Positions 7,862-17,375 of a stretch of 47,331 nt of DNA are shown in pieces. Position 1 is the stretch's first letter, and each line of letters begins with the position of its first letter. The notes under the pieces were generated by a model that did no database searches, had not been told where the DNA came from, and saw only the letters and a list, made by a program, of their open reading frames with translations. The position numbers and the translations under genes are program-made. The DNA is from Bacteroidaceae bacterium. GTDB lineage: Bacteria; Bacteroidota; Bacteroidia; Bacteroidales; Barnesiellaceae_A. Where the stretch lies: NCBI GenBank assembly GCA_017532725.1, contig JAFXIZ010000021.1, positions 1 to 47,331 of the forward strand, read 5' to 3'.

Positions 7862-9334
7862 ATGAAAAAAAGATTTAGTTTGTCCATTGCCACAGCGTTG
7901 GTGTTGACAACCGTGATGTCTGCCTCTGCTCAAACAGCTATTACAACCGATTCGGTGCTACATCTTGATATGGAAAGAGCACTGACCATAGCTTTGAGCG
8001 AAAGTCCTACCATTAAAATAGCGGACTTGGAGGTGAAAAAAACAGACTATTCGAAGCGTGAGGTTATAGCCGGATTGTTGCCTCAAATAGATGCATCGGC
8101 TTCTTATCAACGCGCTATCAAGAAGCAACGTATGTATATGTCGGGCAAAGGATTCGACATAGCCGGTATGATGGGTGCATACTTGGGCCCGTTGTATGCC
8201 GCTACAGGTATTCCTTTCCCCGAAACAGAAGACTCATCAACTTCATCGGCCGATGAAGGATTTGAAGTAGGTCTTGACAATACCTATTCGATGGGCTTCT
8301 CAGCAACATTGCCTATAATAGCACCTCAATTGTGGAAGAGTGTGGAGATAAGTTCTATCAATATACAGACCAAGTTGGAGGCTGCGCGTTCATCACGCCT
8401 ATCACTTATCAATGAAGTGCAAAAAGCATATTATAATGTATTGTTGTGTCAAGATTCATACAAGGTGTTGCGTGACCAATACGACAATGCCAAGTTGAAT
8501 GCCGAGACATACGCCAGCCAATACAAGCAAGGTACAGCATCGGAATATGATGTGTTGCGTTCGGAAGTTGCAATGCGCAATATCGAGCCTTCGTTGCTCT
8601 CGACCGAGAATGCTGTGAAGTTGTCGAAATTGCAACTCAAGGTGTTGATGGGTATCGATGCCGGTATCGAGGTTGTTATCAATGACAGCCTTGCCAACTA
8701 TGAGCAAGATATGTATAATGTAACAATGAGTATCAATCGCTCGCTCGACAACAATACCGACTTGCGCCAATTGGACTTGCAAACCAAGATGTTGCAAAAG
8801 ACAGCCACATTGCAAAAGTTTGCCTACATCCCCACATTGGGAGCGCAATTTGGCTACAATTGGATATCGATGAGCGACGGTAATATGTTCAAGAACTTCC
8901 GTTTCAATCCCTATTCGACAGTGGCTGTAGCCTTGAATATTCCCATCTTCTCGGGTGGCTCGCGTTTCTATAAAGTGAAACAGGCTCAAGCCAATGTGGC
9001 TCAAATGGGCTTCCAACGCGAAAACCTTGTGCGTGCGCTTGATATGCAAGTACAGGCTCAAATAGACAATATATCGAAGTCGGTAAAACAAATTGACTCA
9101 AACAAACTCGGTGTACAACAAGCCGAGAAGGCATACAAGATTATGCAAAAGAGTTTTGAGATAGGCTCGGCTACATTCGTTACCCTGAACGATGCCGAAC
9201 TTGCACTGACTCGTGCGCGATTGGCATACAGTCAAGCCATCTACGACTTCCTTGCCGGTGTGAGCGATGTGCAAAAGTTGTTGGGCTCGACCGACATAAG
9301 CAAGTATGAACCCCAAGAGGATAATAATAAATAA
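7862..9334 (+). CDS. TolC family outer membrane efflux protein
   Basis: 490 residues. A signal peptide ends near ASAQ (residue 24). Two TolC-type repeats follow, each with long alpha-helical stretches (for example residues about 175-230 and 365-420) and short beta-barrel segments, including the family feature FSATLPI and ALNIPIFSGGSRFYKVKQA. It forms the outer-membrane channel and periplasmic tunnel through which the RND pump expels its substrates. The insert at about residues 85-140 (SSTSSADEG) is low-complexity. It lies between the TetR and adaptor genes and is co-transcribed. Confidence 0.93.
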   Translation: MKKRFSLSIATALVLTTVMSASAQTAITTDSVLHLDMERALTIALSESPTIKIADLEVKKTDYSKREVIAGLLPQIDASASYQRAIKKQRMYMSGKGFDIAGMMGAYLGPLYAATGIPFPETEDSSTSSADEGFEVGLDNTYSMGFSATLPIIAPQLWKSVEISSINIQTKLEAARSSRLSLINEVQKAYYNVLLCQDSYKVLRDQYDNAKLNAETYASQYKQGTASEYDVLRSEVAMRNIEPSLLSTENAVKLSKLQLKVLMGIDAGIEVVINDSLANYEQDMYNVTMSINRSLDNNTDLRQLDLQTKMLQKTATLQKFAYIPTLGAQFGYNWISMSDGNMFKNFRFNPYSTVAVALNIPIFSGGSRFYKVKQAQANVAQMGFQRENLVRALDMQVQAQIDNISKSVKQIDSNKLGVQQAEKAYKIMQKSFEIGSATFVTLNDAELALTRARLAYSQAIYDFLAGVSDVQKLLGSTDISKYEPQEDNNK

Positions 9335-9360
9335 GAAAACATATAGAACAATCACAAGTT

Positions 9361-10377
9361 ATGAAAAAGATTAATCTTTTCTTTGCTACTGCGAGCATCG
9401 TTATGCTTGCTGCTTGTTCGGGAGGAGAAAAAACAACCGAGCAAACTACAACAGAGGAAACTATCGAGTCGGTAAAAATCGAGTCGGCTGCTCTCCAAAA
9501 TGTACCTCAAGAAACAACTTACACAGCGACGGTACAACCTGACAAACGCAATAACATCAGTTCGTCGATGCCCAACCGTATCAAGAAAATATATGTTGAA
9601 GTAGGCGATTATGTAAAGAAAGGTCAAGTGCTTGTTGACCTTGATGCTTCTAATATCATCCAACAAAAGGTACAACTCGATAACTTGGAGTTGGAATACA
9701 ATCGTGCCAAAGAGTTGGTGGCTGTAGGTGGTGCTTCGCAACAACAACTCGACCAAATCACTACTCAATTTGAGGCAGCCAAGACTGCATACGACAACTT
9801 GATGGAAAATACCAAGTTGCTCAGCCCCGTAAATGGCGTTGTAACAGCGCGCAACTACGATGATGGCGATATGACTCAAGGTCCTATCCTCACCGTTATG
9901 CAAATCAATCCTGTGAAGATTGTTATCAACGTATCGGAAACCGAGTTTACCAAAGTAAAATTGGGTATGCCCATCGATGTAACATTCGATGTATTCGGCG
10001 ATGAGATTTTCAAGGGTCGTGTATCGCTTATCTATCCTACCATCGATCCTATGACTCGTACATTCGGTGTTGAGGTAGAGATACCCAATGGCAACAATCG
10101 TGTGCGTCCCGGTATGTTTGCTCGTGCAACCATCGACTTCGGTGCGCGTGAGCGTGTAGTAGTGTCGGATCGTGCTGTTATTAAGCGTGCCGGCTCGGGC
10201 GACCGTTTTGTATATGTATATAACAACGATGGTACTGTTACTTATACTCAAGTAGAGTTGGGTCGTCACGTTGATACTTATTATGAAGTTCTTTCGGGTG
10301 TATCGGCCGATGCGCAAGTAGTAGTTGCCGGTCAAACTCGTTTGAGCGATGGCGTTAAAGTGAATGTAGTAGAATAA
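9361..10377 (+). CDS. RND efflux periplasmic adaptor subunit (membrane fusion protein), lipoprotein
   Basis: 338 residues, on the short side for AcrA/MexA-like proteins. The N-terminus carries lipobox LAAC (Cys19) for inner-membrane lipid anchoring. The order is: beta-barrel strand start (QNVPQETTYTATVQP), lipoyl half motif (GDYVKKGQVLVDLD, residues about 81-94), a short helical hairpin (residues about 105-145), second lipoyl half (LSPVNGVVTARNYDDGD), a beta-barrel (VKIVINVSETEFTKVK) and a membrane-proximal domain. It links the permease to the TolC channel. The short hairpin suggests a compact adaptor. Confidence 0.93.
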   Translation: MKKINLFFATASIVMLAACSGGEKTTEQTTTEETIESVKIESAALQNVPQETTYTATVQPDKRNNISSSMPNRIKKIYVEVGDYVKKGQVLVDLDASNIIQQKVQLDNLELEYNRAKELVAVGGASQQQLDQITTQFEAAKTAYDNLMENTKLLSPVNGVVTARNYDDGDMTQGPILTVMQINPVKIVINVSETEFTKVKLGMPIDVTFDVFGDEIFKGRVSLIYPTIDPMTRTFGVEVEIPNGNNRVRPGMFARATIDFGARERVVVSDRAVIKRAGSGDRFVYVYNNDGTVTYTQVELGRHVDTYYEVLSGVSADAQVVVAGQTRLSDGVKVNVVE

Positions 10378-10424
10378 TCGAAAGATAGATATTCTGATTG
10401 CTCAATTAAAAAAATAATATAACT

Positions 10425-13400
10425 ATGAGTCTATATGAAGGTGCGGTCAAACGACCGATTATGACGTCGCTTGTATTTATTGCAGTGGCGATATTAGGAC
10501 TCTTCTCCTTGACGAAGTTGCCTATTGACCTCTATCCCGATATTGAGACCAACACTATTATGGTAATGACGGCTTATCCCGGTGCGAGTGCCGAGGATAT
10601 TGAAACCAACCTTACCCGTCCGTTGGAAAATGCGCTCAATGCCGTAGAGGACTTGAAACATATGTCTTCGCAGTCGCGCGAAAATTATTCGTTGATTACT
10701 CTTGAGTTTGAGTATGGTAATGATATCGACGTACTTACTAATGATGTGCGCGATAAACTTGATATGGTAGAGTCGGTGCTTCCTGATGATGCCGAGAATC
10801 CTATCATCTTCAAGTTCAGTACCGATATGGTGCCTATCATTATCCTCTCGGTGCAAGCCAATGAGAGTATGCCTGCCCTCTACAAGATATTGGATGATGC
10901 TGTGGCAACCCCTCTTGCGCGTGTCGATGGTGTAGGTTCGGTGTCGATTGCCGGTGCGCCCAAGCGCGAAATTCAAGTGTATGTCGATCCTAACAAACTT
11001 GAGGCTTATAACCTTACTGTTGAGGCTATATCGGGCATTATCGGTGCCGAGAACCGTAACATCCCCGGTGGTACATTTGATCTCGGCTCGGATACTTACG
11101 CCTTGCGTGTCGAGGGTGAGTTTACCGATGCTTCGCAAATGAATGACCTTGTTGTAGGTACATTCAACGGACAAACAATATACTTGCGCGACGTGGCTCG
11201 TGTAAACGACTCAGTCGAGGAACGTGCGCAAGAGGCGTATAATGATGGTATACAAGGTGCTATGATTGTTATCCAAAAACAATCGGGTGCCAACTCGGTG
11301 CAGATTGCCGATGCTGTGAAAGCCGCAGTGCCCGATTTGCAAAAGAACTTGCCAAAGGATGTGAAACTTGATGTGATTGTCGATACCTCCGACAACATTC
11401 GCAACACCATCAATGGCTTGTTTGAAACCATTATGTATGCCTTGCTGTTTGTGACTTTGGTGGTATTTGTATTCTTGGGTCGCTGGCGCGCTACAATGAT
11501 TATCGTTATCACCATTCCTCTTTCGCTTATTGCAGCATTTATTTATCTGTTCATTGCCGATAGTTCACTCAATATTATATCACTCTCGGCATTGACCGTT
11601 GCCATTGGTATGGTTGTGGATGATGCGATTGTGGTACTCGAGAACGTAACCACTCACATTGAGCGTGGTAGTGATCCTAAGCAGGCAGCCGTACACGGTA
11701 CCAATGAGGTGGCAGTGTCGGTAATTGCATCGACGTTGACACTTATCTGTGTGTTCTTCCCCTTGACAATGATTGAGGGTATGACCGGTGTGCTGTTCAA
11801 GGAGTTGGGTTGGATGGTAACAATCATTATGATTGTATCTACTACTATTGCCTTGTCGCTTACACCTATGTTGTGCTCGCAAATGCTTCGCTTGCAAAAG
11901 AAACGTTCTAAATCGTTTACTCGTTTCTATGGTCCTATCCAACGTGGTCTTGATGCCTTCGACCGTTTCTATGGTCGTATCCTTAAGTGGGCAACAACTC
12001 ATCGTGGTGCAATGGTGACTATTTGTGTGGTATTCTTTGTGGCAAGTTTGGGCTTGATGAAGTTTGTGGGTAGTGAGTTTATGCCTACATCCGACAACTC
12101 TCGTATAGGTGTAACCCTCGAAATGCCTATAGGTACTCGCACCGAGATTACTCGCGAATTGGCATTGGAATTGCAAAAGAAGTGGAGCGAGGATTATCCT
12201 GAAATGACAAAGATTAACTTTACCGTAGGTCAGGCCGATACCGACAATACATTTGCATCGTTGAGCGATAACGGCTCGTATATTGCTACCTATAATATAC
12301 GTCTGTGCGACCCCGATGAGCGTGAGCGTACCTTGCAAGAGATTTGCGACCTTATGCGTAAAGACCTTGCCGAGAACTATCCCGAGTTGAAGAAAGCCGA
12401 GGTTAAACTCGGTGGTGGTGGCGGTGGTATGGGTGGTGAAACCACTCTCGACTTTGAGGTGTATGGTTATGACTTCACTGCCAGCGATACTATTGCCAAC
12501 TACTTGAGCAACAAATTGCGTGGTATAAAGGGTGTTACCGAGGTGCGTATAAGCCGTGGTGACTATCAACCCGAGTATCAGGTTGACTTTGACCGTGAGA
12601 AGTTGGCTCTCTATGGCCTTAACCTCTCTACTGCTGCTACATATTTGCGTAACCGTATCAATGGTGCTACTGCATCGCTCTATCGTGAGGATGGTGATGA
12701 GTATGATATCAAGGTAATGTATGCCCCCGAGTTCCGTACCTCTATTGCCGACCTCGAGAATATCCTTATCTACAACAACCAAGGCAAGGCTGTTCGTGTG
12801 AAGGATGTGGGTACTGTAGTTGAACGATTTAATCCTCCTACAATCGAGCGTAAAGACCGTGAGCGTATCAACACCGTATCGGCTATCGTGTCGGGTGCGC
12901 CTATGAGCGACGTTGTGGCTGCTGCCAATAAGGAGATTGATAAGATGGATATCCCCTCGGGCTTCAACATCGAGTTGTCGGGTAGTTATGAGGACCAACA
13001 AGAGTCGTTTGGCGACCTTACTGTACTTATGGTACTCATCATATTGCTTGTGTATGTGGTAATGGCTGCACAGTTCGAGTCGTTGAAGTATCCCTTCCTC
13101 ATAATGTTGTCTATTCCGTTTGCCTTTTCGGGTGTTATCTTAGCCTTGGCTATATCGGGTAGCACGCTCAATATGATGTCGATGTTGGGTGGTATTATGC
13201 TTATCGGTATTGTGGTGAAGAATGGTATCGTGCTTATCGACTACATTTCGCTCAACCGAGAGCGTGGTATGAGTATTCGTCGCGCTGTGGTGTTGGGTGG
13301 TGAGTCGCGTTTGCGTCCCGTTATTATGACCACACTTACTACCATCCTTGGTATGATGCCTATGGCACTTAACCACGGTGAAGGCTCGGAGATGTGGCGT

Positions 13401-13571
13401 CCTATGGCGTGGGCTGTGATAGGTGGTCTTACTGTATCTACCGTTCTTACCCTGTTGCTTATCCCCACACTCTACTGTACAGTAGCCGGTCGTGAGGTGA
13501 AGGGTAACCGTAAGAAATTCCACAAAAAATTGCGTAAACAAGCCGAACTTAAGGCTTTGGGTATAAAATAA
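10425..13571 (+). CDS. RND efflux permease, HAE-1 type (AcrB/MexB-like)
   Basis: 1048 residues, full family length. It is the inner-membrane proton/drug antiporter. The start AVKRPIMTSLVFIAVAILGLFSLTKLPIDLYPDI is the standard TM1 region. TM4 contains AIGMVVDDAIVVLENV with the paired aspartates that carry protons. A glycine-rich loop (residues about 665-671) follows in the second periplasmic half, and TM10 has VVKNGIVLIDYI with the partner lysine. The C-terminus is basic (KFHKKLRKQAELKALGIK). The paired Asp signature separates it from heavy-metal RND pumps. Substrates are unknown. A hairpin follows directly, and the next small gene probably works with it. Confidence 0.96.
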   Translation: MSLYEGAVKRPIMTSLVFIAVAILGLFSLTKLPIDLYPDIETNTIMVMTAYPGASAEDIETNLTRPLENALNAVEDLKHMSSQSRENYSLITLEFEYGNDIDVLTNDVRDKLDMVESVLPDDAENPIIFKFSTDMVPIIILSVQANESMPALYKILDDAVATPLARVDGVGSVSIAGAPKREIQVYVDPNKLEAYNLTVEAISGIIGAENRNIPGGTFDLGSDTYALRVEGEFTDASQMNDLVVGTFNGQTIYLRDVARVNDSVEERAQEAYNDGIQGAMIVIQKQSGANSVQIADAVKAAVPDLQKNLPKDVKLDVIVDTSDNIRNTINGLFETIMYALLFVTLVVFVFLGRWRATMIIVITIPLSLIAAFIYLFIADSSLNIISLSALTVAIGMVVDDAIVVLENVTTHIERGSDPKQAAVHGTNEVAVSVIASTLTLICVFFPLTMIEGMTGVLFKELGWMVTIIMIVSTTIALSLTPMLCSQMLRLQKKRSKSFTRFYGPIQRGLDAFDRFYGRILKWATTHRGAMVTICVVFFVASLGLMKFVGSEFMPTSDNSRIGVTLEMPIGTRTEITRELALELQKKWSEDYPEMTKINFTVGQADTDNTFASLSDNGSYIATYNIRLCDPDERERTLQEICDLMRKDLAENYPELKKAEVKLGGGGGGMGGETTLDFEVYGYDFTASDTIANYLSNKLRGIKGVTEVRISRGDYQPEYQVDFDREKLALYGLNLSTAATYLRNRINGATASLYREDGDEYDIKVMYAPEFRTSIADLENILIYNNQGKAVRVKDVGTVVERFNPPTIERKDRERINTVSAIVSGAPMSDVVAAANKEIDKMDIPSGFNIELSGSYEDQQESFGDLTVLMVLIILLVYVVMAAQFESLKYPFLIMLSIPFAFSGVILALAISGSTLNMMSMLGGIMLIGIVVKNGIVLIDYISLNRERGMSIRRAVVLGGESRLRPVIMTTLTTILGMMPMALNHGEGSEMWRPMAWAVIGGLTVSTVLTLLLIPTLYCTVAGREVKGNRKKFHKKLRKQAELKALGIK

Positions 13572-13580
13572 TAACAATAC

Positions 13581-13612
13581 TCGTATGGGTATCGGTTGCG
13601 ATACCCATACGA
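13581..13612 (+). terminator. Hairpin after the RND permease gene (partial terminator or processing site)
   Basis: A perfect 14-bp stem TCGTATGGGTATCG / CGATACCCATACGA with loop GTTG has no T-run behind it. The PG0541-type gene begins 16 bases downstream without its own promoter, so this hairpin more likely attenuates or protects the transcript than ends it completely. Confidence 0.6.
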
Positions 13613-13627
13613 ACTAACTTATAAGAT

Positions 13628-13921
13628 ATGAAATCTATATTGATAACTTTCGACCAAGCCTACTACGAGCGTATCGTTGATATGCTCGATAAGCACAACT
13701 GTCGTGGATTTAGTTACTTCCAACAAGTGCAAGGTCGTGGCACAAAGACCGGTGAGCCTCACTATGGTAGCCACGCTTGGCCATCGATGTGTTCGGCTAT
13801 TATATCGGTGGTTGAAGACCATCGTGTGAAACCTCTGCTCGATTATATGCGCGAGATGGATGAGGCTACCCCTATGTTGGGTATCAGAGCCTTCGTGTGG
13901 AACATCGAGGATGGTATGTAG
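13628..13921 (+). CDS. PG0541 family transporter-associated protein
   Basis: 97 residues, soluble, without a signal peptide. The pattern MKSILITFDQAYYERIVD, then RGFSYFQQVQGRGTKTGEPHYGSHAWPS, matches the small ferredoxin-like/PII-like proteins found next to RND or ABC transporters in Bacteroidales (PG0541 type). It is the last gene of the efflux operon. The family has no experimentally fixed function known to me. A PII-like fold suggests a cytoplasmic trimer sensing a ligand or touching the permease, which is inference. Confidence 0.8.
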   Translation: MKSILITFDQAYYERIVDMLDKHNCRGFSYFQQVQGRGTKTGEPHYGSHAWPSMCSAIISVVEDHRVKPLLDYMREMDEATPMLGIRAFVWNIEDGM

Positions 13922-13955
13922 TATAATAGTATAATCAACTTTCTTCATAATCAAG

Positions 13956-13995
13956 GTCCGTTGGGTAATGGTTGTTGCCCGACGGACTTTGTTTT
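13956..13995 (+). terminator. Rho-independent terminator of the efflux operon
   Basis: The stem GTCCGTTGGG (13956-13965) / CCCGACGGAC (13978-13987), one G-T pair included, is followed by TTTGTTTTTAT. Confidence 0.85.
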
Positions 13996-14019
13996 TATAT
14001 TTACTATTTATTACTTTTG
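13988..14019 (+). promoter_or_regulatory. Promoter of the small membrane protein gene
   Basis: TTTG (13988-13991) and TACTTTTG (14012-14019) are 20 nt apart, giving a start of transcription near 14026. The -33 element overlaps the T-tract of the preceding terminator. This decides the start codon of the next gene (14040, not 13968). Confidence 0.7.
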
Positions 14020-14039
14020 TCGGCGATATATGTGCGCTT

Positions 14040-14231
14040 ATGAAAAAGTATATATTACAATCGGTTGTTGAGGCTGTTATCGTAGCCTTGTGTGTGTCGG
14101 GGCTGATTGCTCTTGCATACGGTTTTTTCGATAAGGTGCTATGTGCTACCGATATAGGGCATATATTGCTCATTACGGCTGCCTTATGGCTGATGAGAAG
14201 GGTTGTTGGGTGGATGTGTAGAAGGGAATAA
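14040..14231 (+). CDS. Small hypothetical membrane protein
   Basis: 63 residues from the ATG at 14040, which lies just after the predicted transcript start. Two hydrophobic helices (residues about 8-28 and 36-53) are separated by a short loop with FFDKVLC, and the protein ends in the basic tail MRRVVGWMCRRE, predicting both termini in the cytoplasm. It has its own promoter and no obvious partner. It lies between the efflux operon and pyrK. I recognise no family. Confidence 0.5.
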   Translation: MKKYILQSVVEAVIVALCVSGLIALAYGFFDKVLCATDIGHILLITAALWLMRRVVGWMCRRE

Positions 14232-14289
14232 AATACCTATAGTACGAAACATCTGAATAATGTGAGTGTGGATGTAAGAGAATAATTAC

Positions 14290-14297
14290 TACCTTTG
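14290..14297 (+). promoter_or_regulatory. -7 element of the pyrK-pyrD operon
   Basis: TACCTTTG matches TAnnTTTG and lies 33 bases before the pyrK start codon. The -33 position is not conserved. I see no attenuator or hairpin in the short leader. Confidence 0.55.
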
Positions 14298-14330
14298 TAG
14301 GGATAGATATAAATCAAACAAATAGAACTG

Positions 14331-15101
14331 ATGAAAAAATATATTAAAGACTTCGTGCTGACCGAGAATAAGCAATTGCACTCGGCCTATGCGCTTATGA
14401 AGTTCCGTCCTCAAGATGGCGAGTTGCCCGATATGTTGCCCGGACAATTTGTTGAAGTACGCATCGATGATAGTACAACAACCTACCTGCGTCGCCCCAT
14501 ATCGATACACAACATAGATAGCAACAACAAAGAGTTGTGGCTGTTGGTGCGTCGTGCCGGCGACGGAACAAATCGTTTGGCATCGTATAAGGAGGGTACT
14601 ATAGTAAATATGGTGTTGCCGCTGGGTAACACGTTTACAATGCCTGCCGATAAGCAACACCAACCCCTGTTGATAGGTGGTGGAGTGGGGGTTGCCCCCT
14701 TGTTGTATTGGGGTAAGGTATTGCAAGAGCAAGGTTTGCGCCCTGCGTTCTTGTTGGGTGCGCGCACCGATAAAGACTTGCTGCAACTCGATGATTTTGA
14801 GGCTGTAGGCGATGTCTATCTCTCTACCGAAGACGGCTCGGCAGGCGAGAAGGGCTTTGTAACCCAACACTCGGTGCTACAACAACAGTTCTCTTATATC
14901 TATACTTGTGGCCCCAAGCCTATGATGCAGGCAGTGGCACGCATAGCACGCGAGAAAGATGTTCCTTGCGAGGTGTCGCTCGAGAATATGATGGCTTGTG
15001 GTGTAGGTGCTTGCTTGTGCTGCGTGGAGGATACCGTCGAAGGCCACGTTTGTGTATGTAAAGAAGGTCCAATTTTTAATATCGATAGATTGCAATGGTA
15101 G
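14331..15101 (+). CDS. pyrK: Dihydroorotate dehydrogenase electron transfer subunit PyrK
   Basis: 256 residues. It passes electrons from dihydroorotate oxidation to NAD+ in pyrimidine synthesis. The FAD-binding beta-barrel has RRPISIH (residues about 56-62). The nucleotide-binding half has [16 protein letters not shown]. The C-terminal [2Fe-2S] ligands are in [12 protein letters not shown] followed by CVCKEGP. It forms a heterotetramer with the class 1B PyrD encoded immediately downstream, overlapping by 7 bp, so the two are translationally coupled. Confidence 0.96.
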   Translation: MKKYIKDFVLTENKQLHSAYALMKFRPQDGELPDMLPGQFVEVRIDDSTTTYLRRPISIHNIDSNNKELWLLVRRAGDGTNRLASYKEGTIVNMVLPLGNTFTMPADKQHQPLLIGGGVGVAPLLYWGKVLQEQGLRPAFLLGARTDKDLLQLDDFEAVGDVYLSTEDGSAGEKGFVTQHSVLQQQFSYIYTCGPKPMMQAVARIAREKDVPCEVSLENMMACGVGACLCCVEDTVEGHVCVCKEGPIFNIDRLQW

Positions 15102-16009
15102 ATTTAAGCGTAAAAATAGGAAATCTCGGGTTGAAAAATCCCGTAATGACAGCATCGGGTACTTTCGGTTATGGTCTTGAATTTGCCGATTTTATCGACT
15201 TGTCGCGTCTGGGTGGCATTATCGTAAAGGGTACTACCCTCAATCATCGCGAGGGCAATCTCTATCCCCGTATGGCCGAAACCCCCTCGGGTATGCTCAA
15301 TGCTGTAGGATTGCAGAATAAAGGTGTTGAATACTTTGCCGAGCATATATATCCACAAATCAAGGATATCGATACCAATATGATTGTGAATGTGTCGGGT
15401 GCTTGTGTCGAAGATTATGTGGCAACAGCCGAGCGCATAGCATCGCTCGATAAGATTCCGGCTATAGAGTTGAACATATCTTGCCCCAACGTGAAGCAAG
15501 GAGGTATGGCGTTTGGTACGTCGTGCGAGGGTGCAGCGTCGGTGGTGAGTGCAGTGCGTAAGGTGTATCCCAAGACCCTGATTGTGAAGTTATCGCCCAA
15601 TGTTACCGATATAGCCTCTATAGCAAAGGCTGTAGAGGCCGAAGGTGCCGACTCGGTGTCGCTTATCAATACGCTGATGGGTATGTCTATCGATGCCGAG
15701 CGTCGTCGTCCACGCCTCTCTACTATTACGGGTGGCTTGTCGGGTGCTTGTGTTAAGCCTGTGGCTTTGCGTATGGTGTGGCAAGTGGCAAATGCTGTGA
15801 AGATACCCGTTATAGGTTTGGGTGGTATCTCATCGGCTACCGATGCCGTAGAATTCCTCTTGGCAGGTGCAACAGCCATACAGATAGGTACTGCCAATTT
15901 TATCGACCCTGCCATTACCGTCAAGGTGGTAGAGGGTATTGAGGAGTATCTAAAACGTCACAACTTCAACTCGGTACAAGATATTATAGGCGCCCTTGAG
16001 GTGCGATAA
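15095..16009 (+). CDS. pyrD: Dihydroorotate dehydrogenase, class 1B catalytic subunit
   Basis: 304 residues, FMN-binding TIM barrel. It oxidises dihydroorotate to orotate in the cytoplasm. The N-terminus [20 protein letters not shown] is typical of class 1. The catalytic base is the Cys in [13 protein letters not shown] (class 2 enzymes have Ser here). [18 protein letters not shown] and [22 protein letters not shown] supply FMN contacts. With PyrK it makes the NAD+-dependent 1B enzyme rather than the quinone-linked type. Confidence 0.97.
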   Translation: MVDLSVKIGNLGLKNPVMTASGTFGYGLEFADFIDLSRLGGIIVKGTTLNHREGNLYPRMAETPSGMLNAVGLQNKGVEYFAEHIYPQIKDIDTNMIVNVSGACVEDYVATAERIASLDKIPAIELNISCPNVKQGGMAFGTSCEGAASVVSAVRKVYPKTLIVKLSPNVTDIASIAKAVEAEGADSVSLINTLMGMSIDAERRRPRLSTITGGLSGACVKPVALRMVWQVANAVKIPVIGLGGISSATDAVEFLLAGATAIQIGTANFIDPAITVKVVEGIEEYLKRHNFNSVQDIIGALEVR

Positions 16010-16029
16010 ATTATAATGAATTGATGCAA

Positions 16030-16065
16030 GAATGGGGATTGGTATTTTGATATCAATCCCTATTC
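16030..16065. terminator. Terminator between pyrD and the convergent methyltransferase gene
   Basis: The stem GAATGGGGATTG (16030-16041) / CAATCCCTATTC (16054-16065), one G-T pair, lies between the two convergent stop codons. It is followed on the + strand by a moderately T-rich stretch. Confidence 0.75.
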
Positions 16066-16067
16066 GC

Positions 16068-17282
16068 TTATATTTTGTTGCAAATAGCGAGTATGTGCTT
16101 GTTGTCGTGATTGGTGGTGGCAAAGAGGTATATGTCGCCACCGTCTTTTACTCGCAGTTTTTTGCGCAGGTCGTTTGCCGATAGGGGGAAGTTGCGCGTT
16201 GCGATGTTGCAGGCAGGGTATTGTGAGGCAAACTTCTTGCATAGGCTCGATGAGAAGGGTAGGGTTTCGACTACTCGGAAGCCCCTGCCGGGAAAGTCGT
16301 TGATGATAGTATCGGACGTGTACAGGTGGCTGCTTTTGTTGAGTTTTGGCGCAGCAAAACGCTCGGATATCAACTTGAATACACCGGCCTTCATAATGGC
16401 TGCATCGGGCTCATACAGGTAGGCTTGTACCTCGTGGGCAATGGAGTGGGGGAGCGATGCCTCTTGTTGCAGGTCGAAGCGATGCTCGGTAGGTGATTGG
16501 CCTTTTCTCAACAGGTCGCATACGACGGTGTGGCTGTCGGGTGTGGTGTCGCTGTTGAAGTCTATCACTGCCAATATCTCCTTACACTCGTTATTTACCG
16601 ATACTATGTGTATGCAGCACGGGCGTTGCAATTCTTGTTGCAATAGCGTTATATCTACCATTGGCGACAGTTTGATAATGAGTCTTTTACAGCGCGTCGA
16701 TAGCGTGTCGAGCATAAGTAGCACGTTAGGCTCGCAGTCGGCAAGCGCATACACGCGCTCCTGCAACTTGCTGCGTCGCGCCGGATCGATATATATGGTG
16801 TCGAAATATTGTGCCGATTCTTGCAGGAATGTGGCACAATCGCTGTTTAGCACAGTGACGTGTTGCAACCCCAATTGGGCAAAATTATGCTTGGCACAGA
16901 TGCTGTATAGTTCGTTTTGCTCGATATATACGGCCTGTTTTACGCGCTGCGCCATATAGTAAGTATCTATGCCCAAGCCTCCTGTAAGGTCGCACAGCGT
17001 GTCGCCAACGACCAGAGGTTGCTTGTTGCGTGCAGCATCCTCCGAGGAGCATTGTTCGGTAGCGAGGATCGACGGAAACACCACCTTGTCGCAAGCCGTC
17101 CACGAAGGCAATTTCTGCTCAAGACGGCGATTATGAGCCTCGACTTGTGTAATAGCGAGGTCGATAGGAAAGTCGGCATCGCAATTCTTCTTCAGTCGCA
17201 GTCGCATCGCATCTTTGCCCATATTTTCCTTGACATAGGCAAAGAAATTTTCGTTGAGTGATATCGTATTATCGCTGTCCAT
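16068..17282 (-). CDS. THUMP-like domain class I SAM-dependent methyltransferase
   Basis: About 404 residues from the ATG at 17282. The conserved part begins at SLNENFFAYVKENMGKDA. The SAM-binding core has the motif GDTLCDLTGGLGIDTYYMA, then VYIEQN, and the motif IV IDPARR. The C-terminal 70 residues (FPLSANDLRKKLRVKDGGDIYLFATT) match the THUMP-like domain that follows this methyltransferase fold in Bacteroidetes. The likely substrate is an RNA, inferred from the domain; no target is established. An upstream in-frame ATG at 17336 lies about at the predicted transcript start, so I prefer 17282 (17312 is also possible). Confidence 0.85.
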   Translation of the reverse strand: MDSDNTISLNENFFAYVKENMGKDAMRLRLKKNCDADFPIDLAITQVEAHNRRLEQKLPSWTACDKVVFPSILATEQCSSEDAARNKQPLVVGDTLCDLTGGLGIDTYYMAQRVKQAVYIEQNELYSICAKHNFAQLGLQHVTVLNSDCATFLQESAQYFDTIYIDPARRSKLQERVYALADCEPNVLLMLDTLSTRCKRLIIKLSPMVDITLLQQELQRPCCIHIVSVNNECKEILAVIDFNSDTTPDSHTVVCDLLRKGQSPTEHRFDLQQEASLPHSIAHEVQAYLYEPDAAIMKAGVFKLISERFAAPKLNKSSHLYTSDTIINDFPGRGFRVVETLPFSSSLCKKFASQYPACNIATRNFPLSANDLRKKLRVKDGGDIYLFATTNHDNKHILAICNKI

Positions 17283-17344
17283 AGGTTGCTGTTGCTTAAT
17301 GTTGCAGTGCATAACAACTATCTGTATGCCTTCCATTGCAAGTG

Positions 17345-17375
17345 CAAAAGTATTCTTTTCCTATGGTTTATGCAA
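17345..17375 (-). promoter_or_regulatory. Promoter of the methyltransferase gene
   Basis: Read on the reverse strand, TTG (17375-17373) and TACTTTTG (17352-17345) are 20 nt apart, placing the transcript start near 17338. This argues against translation starting at 17336. Confidence 0.55.

Noticed and set aside
13968-14039. Longer start for the small membrane protein
   Set aside because: It would lie within the loop of the efflux operon terminator and upstream of the mapped promoter pattern.
17283-17336. Longer N-terminus for the THUMP-like methyltransferase
   Set aside because: The ATG at 17336 falls about two bases from the predicted transcript start, and the residues are not part of the conserved domain.
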